From Chloroflexota bacterium (GTDB lineage: Bacteria > Chloroflexota > Anaerolineae > J102), in the NCBI GenBank assembly GCA_024276255.1, contig JAJRXO010000129.1, forward strand, positions 1-12,198: a DNA stretch of 12,198 nt. The letters are read 5' to 3'. Under the pieces are notes generated by a model. It was given only the letters and a program-made list of their open reading frames with translations. It was not told where the DNA came from and did no database searches. The translations under genes were made by a program, and so were the position numbers. Shown piece after piece: positions 7,617 to 12,198 of the stretch. The number at the start of each line of letters is the position of its first letter. The first letter of the stretch is position 1.

Positions 7617-7645
7617 TTCACCTGTTCCCCCATTTCAATTACAAC
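7617..7645 (+). promoter_or_regulatory. Possible weak gyrB promoter
   Basis: TTCACC (7617-7622, 4 of 6) and TACAAC (7640-7645, 4 of 6) with a 17-nt spacer lie just upstream of the gyrB ribosome binding site. The leader would be only about 13 nt. Read-through from the upstream membrane-protein gene is an alternative. Confidence 0.3.
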
Positions 7646-7664
7646 TGTTTGAGGTTAACTTCCT

Positions 7665-9599
<1,935 letters not shown>

Positions 9600-9624
9600 C
9601 CGCCCGCACATTATTTAACGTGAA

Positions 9625-9656
9625 AACGCCACGCCTCATTACTGAAGCGTGGCGTT
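9625..9656. terminator. Shared bidirectional terminator hairpin between gyrB and dnaN
   Basis: Arms AACGCCACGC (9625-9634) and GCGTGGCGTT (9647-9656) are perfectly complementary over 10 bp around a 12-nt loop. The hairpin lies 25 nt past the gyrB stop and 21 nt past the dnaN stop. On the minus strand the stem ends in TTTT followed by CACG, a short U-tract suited to terminating dnaN. On the plus strand the U-tract is weaker (GTTGATGT). It probably blocks read-through from both sides. Confidence 0.75.
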
Positions 9657-9677
9657 GATGTCTGACGCAACGGGAAG

Positions 9678-10826
9678 CTATTTCGGGCTCATGGGCATGA
9701 TCACGTGCACATATTCTTCGGGGCCGACGCCGACGGGACGGAACACACCCGGCCGGCGGGCGGAAACGGCTTCGAATATCACCTGCGGTGTATCGATGAC
9801 CGAGAGCACATCGATCATGTATTTGGCGTTGAATGCGGCCTCGAGTGGTTCGCCCTCGACCACTGCATCCACCTCTCCCTCGTTGTCACCCATGTCGGCG
9901 CTGGTGGCCGTGAACCTGATGCGGCCTGGATCGCCGGGGGTGATGTTGAGCCGCACGAAGTTGGCCGAATCGCGGGCGAAGAGATAGGCGACCTTCAGGG
10001 TATTCAACATCTGCGCCGTATCGACAATGGCGCGAGTATTGTAGCTATCGGGGATGATACGGGTATAGTCGGGAAATGTTGCTTCGATGAGCTGGCTCAC
10101 CAGATCGACGCCCGGCATGTGGAACATGATCTGATTGCGGGCCTCAGTTACGGTCACATCCACCCCGTCATCTTCGCTCAGGTCCATCACCCCGATAATG
10201 CGTGAAAGCTCGACCAGCGCCCGCGAGGGGATGATCACAGCCACAGAGCCCGGCGCCGGTTCTTCGAGTACGGTGGAGCGTACTGCCAGACGAAAGCCAT
10301 CGGTGGCGGCCATGGTCAATCTGTCGTTATCAAAGCGCACAAACACACCGGTGAGGGTGGGGCGGCTTTCATCAGTGGCGGCGGCAAATGCCACCTGTTC
10401 GATCATACGCCGCAATTTGGGAGGCGGAACCTCCACAAAGGGGAGGCCGCTCTGCCGGCGATGGGTGGGGATGATGGGGAATTCTGTGGCATCGATGCCG
10501 CGGATATTGGCGTCATAACGCGCACATTCGAGATGCAAGATCTGCTTCCCCGCTTCCAGGGTCATCTCGATGCGTTCTTTGGGTAGGGAATTGACGAAAT
10601 CGCTGAGCAAACGGGCGGGAACCGTCGTTGCCCCTTCTTCTTCGATCATGGCCCCGATCCAGCAGTTGATGCCGATCTCCATGTTCATGGCCGACAACTT
10701 GAGCTGCGAGTGATCGGTCTCGAGCAAGATGTTGCTTAATACGGGCAGGGTGCTGCGAGTGGCCACCGCTCGTCCTACAATCGAGAGTCCTTTGGCCAGA
10801 TTTTCTTGCAAGACGGAAACGCGCAC
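9678..10826 (-). CDS. dnaN: DNA polymerase III beta subunit (sliding clamp)
   Basis: The ring-shaped homodimeric processivity clamp of the replicative polymerase, 382 residues, a normal length. Family landmarks include the N-terminal MRVSVLQENLAKGLSIVGRAV, STLPVLSNILLET (25-37), DESRPTLTGV (152-161), the ATDGFRLA strip (174-181) of the peptide-binding pocket, FNAKYMIDVL (332-341) and the C-terminal VIMPM (375-379), which lines the same pocket. The start is a GTG at 10826, supported by a strong GGAGG (CCTCC at 10834-10838 on this strand) with 7-nt spacing. It has its own promoter at 10874-10903. It is transcribed divergently from the PhaR-type gene and convergently with gyrB. The common dnaA-dnaN-recF-gyrB order is not kept; dnaA and recF are not in the window. 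Confidence 0.96.
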   Translation of the reverse strand: MRVSVLQENLAKGLSIVGRAVATRSTLPVLSNILLETDHSQLKLSAMNMEIGINCWIGAMIEEEGATTVPARLLSDFVNSLPKERIEMTLEAGKQILHLECARYDANIRGIDATEFPIIPTHRRQSGLPFVEVPPPKLRRMIEQVAFAAATDESRPTLTGVFVRFDNDRLTMAATDGFRLAVRSTVLEEPAPGSVAVIIPSRALVELSRIIGVMDLSEDDGVDVTVTEARNQIMFHMPGVDLVSQLIEATFPDYTRIIPDSYNTRAIVDTAQMLNTLKVAYLFARDSANFVRLNITPGDPGRIRFTATSADMGDNEGEVDAVVEGEPLEAAFNAKYMIDVLSVIDTPQVIFEAVSARRPGVFRPVGVGPEEYVHVIMPMSPK

Positions 10827-10873
10827 GGGAGGACCTCCGGGGATAAAAGCAAGGAGTCAGGAGTTGTTGATGC

Positions 10874-10903
10874 AGTATACCAGACATAAGCTTTTTTTGT
10901 GAA
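10874..10903 (-). promoter_or_regulatory. dnaN promoter
   Basis: Reading leftward: -35 TTCACA (10903-10898, 5 of 6), 18-nt spacer, -10 TATACT (10879-10874, 5 of 6) with an upstream TG (TGGTATACT). Transcription would start near 10867, leaving a leader of about 40 nt that contains the GGAGG ribosome binding site of dnaN. Confidence 0.65.
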
Positions 10904-10957
10904 ATGCCTGTTTCGCCGCGGGCGCTTCCGGGATGTTTCCGGCAAGGTGGGCGAAGT

Positions 10958-10987
10958 TTGACACGCCGCGGCATAGCTCTCTATAAT
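10958..10987 (+). promoter_or_regulatory. Consensus sigma70 promoter of the PhaR-type gene
   Basis: TTGACA (10958-10963) and TATAAT (10982-10987) match consensus at all 12 positions, with an 18-nt spacer. The expected start is near 10994, giving a leader of about 68 nt. The spacer begins with CGCCGCGG, an 8-mer also present at 10914-10921, and the early leader contains the palindrome CCGCCGGCGG (11006-11015). A strong promoter is likely to need repression, and either element could be an operator. Confidence 0.8.
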
Positions 10988-11061
10988 GAAGCATCCCCGC
11001 ACCCCCCGCCGGCGGTGTATGCCCGACGATCCTGGCCTGAAATTATCCTGGAGTGTGTCTG

Positions 11062-11661
11062 ATGAAGACCATCAAACGTTATCCCAATCGTAAACTATAC
11101 GATCTCGATCGCAAACGCTATGTGACCCTGGAACAAATCGCGCAAATGATCCAGCAGGGGGAAGACATTCAGGTCATTGATCACGAGACCGGCGAGGATC
11201 TCACCAGCGTCACCCTGTCACAGATCATCTTTGAGCGCGAGAAGAAGCGCTCCGGCTTTTTACCCACCAGCATCCTTACAAACCTGGTGCGGGCGGGGGG
11301 CGGTCCCCTCGACTATCTGCGGCGATCGTTGCACACTTCGCTCGGGGTATTACGCATGCTGGAGGAGGAGATCGATCAGCGCATTGACACCCTGGTGGCC
11401 AAGGGAGAGATGGCGCAGGAAGAGGGGGAGCGCATTCGTCGTGAGATCTACGAGGGGGTGAGTTCAGCTACCAAGGACCTGCTGCCTGATATTCGCATCG
11501 AGGCAGCCCTGGAACGGCTGAAAGTTCCTTCCAGCACTGAGATTCAGACCCTGCAAGAGCAGGTAGAAATATTGATGCAGCGTGTTGACGCCCTGCTGGC
11601 AGCCATGCCCGACGAAGATCAGGGAACTGACAGCGCCACGACTGACGAAGCTCATGACTGA
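11062..11661 (+). CDS. PhaR-type polyhydroxyalkanoate synthesis regulator with phasin-like C-terminal half
   Basis: A 199-residue protein. Residues 3-62 match the PHB/PHA accumulation regulator DNA-binding domain: IKRYPNRKLYD, RYVTLEQIAQMI, GEDIQVIDHETGEDLT and LSQIIFEREK. In proteobacteria PhaR binds DNA and nascent PHA granules and represses phasin synthesis. Residues 67-155 are helical, with LVAKGEMAQEEGERIRREI (111-129) and VPSSTEIQTLQEQVEILMQR (155-174, predicted coiled coil). That pattern recalls the granule-associated PhaF/PhaI-like phasin family. The tail is acidic. The ATG at 11062 is chosen because GGAG (11050-11053) lies 8 nt upstream; a GTG at 11053 overlaps that site. It overlaps the patatin gene by 8 nt and is driven by the promoter at 10958-10987. 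No PHA synthase is in the window, so a role in PHA metabolism is inferred. Confidence 0.85.
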   Translation: MKTIKRYPNRKLYDLDRKRYVTLEQIAQMIQQGEDIQVIDHETGEDLTSVTLSQIIFEREKKRSGFLPTSILTNLVRAGGGPLDYLRRSLHTSLGVLRMLEEEIDQRIDTLVAKGEMAQEEGERIRREIYEGVSSATKDLLPDIRIEAALERLKVPSSTEIQTLQEQVEILMQRVDALLAAMPDEDQGTDSATTDEAHD

Positions 11662-12198
11662 AATCTCTACCATCCCGCAGTTTATTCCTCCCGATACAAG
11701 CTCCAAGACAGCTCTGGTTTTAGCGGGCGGTGGTTTGAGCGGCGCTGTATACGAGATCGGCGCCCTCAAGGCCATCGACGCCCTGTTGGTCGATCGCAGC
11801 GTTACTGATTTTGATGTCATCGTGGGAACCAGCGCCGGCGCGCTGGTGGGGAGTATGCTGGCCGTGGGCATCACCCCGGGCGAGATGATGCAGGTGGTCG
11901 AGGGTGTGCAGCCTGATGGCGCCACGATCTTACCGCGGCACCTGTTTTCACTGAACACCGGCGAGTTGCTGCGCAAGAGCTTATATCTGCCCCGCACCCT
12001 GAAGAATACCCTCAGTCATTACATCCGGCACCGCGGCGACATGAATGTGCTGGATCTGTTGTGGTCGCTCATCGATGCCCTGCCCTCCGGCATTTATAAC
12101 AACATGTCGCTGGCCCAGTTCATTGTGGAAACACTGAGCGAGCGCGGCCTGGAGGACAGTTTTAACAGCGTTTTGCACCAGCTGTTTATCATTGCCAC
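11654..12198 (+). CDS. Patatin-like phospholipase, 3' end outside the window
   Basis: The first 181 residues of a patatin-family acyl hydrolase. The oxyanion-hole loop AGGGLSG (24-30) is followed by GALKAID, and the nucleophile elbow GTSAG (58-62) carries Ser60. The partner Asp of the Ser-Asp dyad should lie beyond the window end. Family enzymes release fatty acids from phospholipids or other acyl esters; some are cytoplasmic, and no signal peptide is seen here. The ATG at 11654 lies within the end of the PhaR-type gene (ATGACTGA overlap), so translational coupling is likely; GAAG at 11647-11650 may serve as a weak ribosome binding site. Co-transcription with a granule-type regulator suggests action on storage or membrane lipid. 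The substrate is unknown. The C-terminal length and any extra domains cannot be judged. Confidence 0.88.
   Translation, partial: MTEISTIPQFIPPDTSSKTALVLAGGGLSGAVYEIGALKAIDALLVDRSVTDFDVIVGTSAGALVGSMLAVGITPGEMMQVVEGVQPDGATILPRHLFSLNTGELLRKSLYLPRTLKNTLSHYIRHRGDMNVLDLLWSLIDALPSGIYNNMSLAQFIVETLSERGLEDSFNSVLHQLFIIA

Noticed and set aside
9600..11061. Possible replication origin near gyrB and dnaN
   Set aside because: No cluster of DnaA boxes (TTATCCACA-like) or long AT-rich unwinding region was found by eye; dnaA is not in the window.

Overview
The window looks like a chromosomal segment of a moderately GC-rich bacterium, most likely a Chloroflexota (Anaerolineae/Caldilineae-like) genome. The clues are exported lipoproteins that join a bacterial SH3 domain to long Thr/Pro linkers, a GT39-like membrane glycosyltransferase with repeated beta-sandwich modules at its C-terminus, a short (644-residue) GyrB, and a PhaR-type regulator next to a patatin. 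The taxonomic guess rests on protein style only. No tRNA, rRNA, CRISPR array, insertion sequence or prophage was seen.

Region 1 (11-4687, + strand) is a probable three-gene cell-envelope operon with gaps of 15 and 18 nt. Two tandem paralogous lipoproteins (SH3b domain, Thr/Pro linkers, shared uncharacterised C-terminal domain) are followed by a 909-residue multi-pass glycosyltransferase. Region 2 (4804-6162, - strand) is a complete family-1 beta-glucosidase, convergent with region 1. It is separated from the next gene by a 388-nt divergent intergenic stretch holding a 7-bp hairpin, an 8-6-8 inverted repeat and a good extended -10 promoter.

Region 3 (6551-7582, + strand) is an uncharacterised multi-pass membrane protein. 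Its reading frame is interrupted by one in-frame TAA, so it appears as a 79-residue piece and a 262-residue piece in the same frame; this is the most unusual feature of the window. Region 4 is replication machinery: gyrB (+) and dnaN (-) face each other and share a perfect 10-bp inverted repeat that can act as a terminator. No dnaA, recF or origin is visible.

Region 5 (from 10867 to the end) begins with back-to-back promoters for dnaN and for a PhaR-domain gene. The latter is a TTGACA/TATAAT promoter with 18-nt spacing. The PhaR-type protein has a phasin-like C-terminal half and overlaps by 8 nt a patatin-like lipase gene that runs off the window. This pair suggests a storage-granule or lipid-turnover operon.

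Most of the window is housekeeping and envelope functions. No clear-cut new multi-gene system was found. The best leads are the interrupted membrane gene, the PhaR/phasin-like fusion coupled to a patatin, and the lipoprotein-glycosyltransferase operon.
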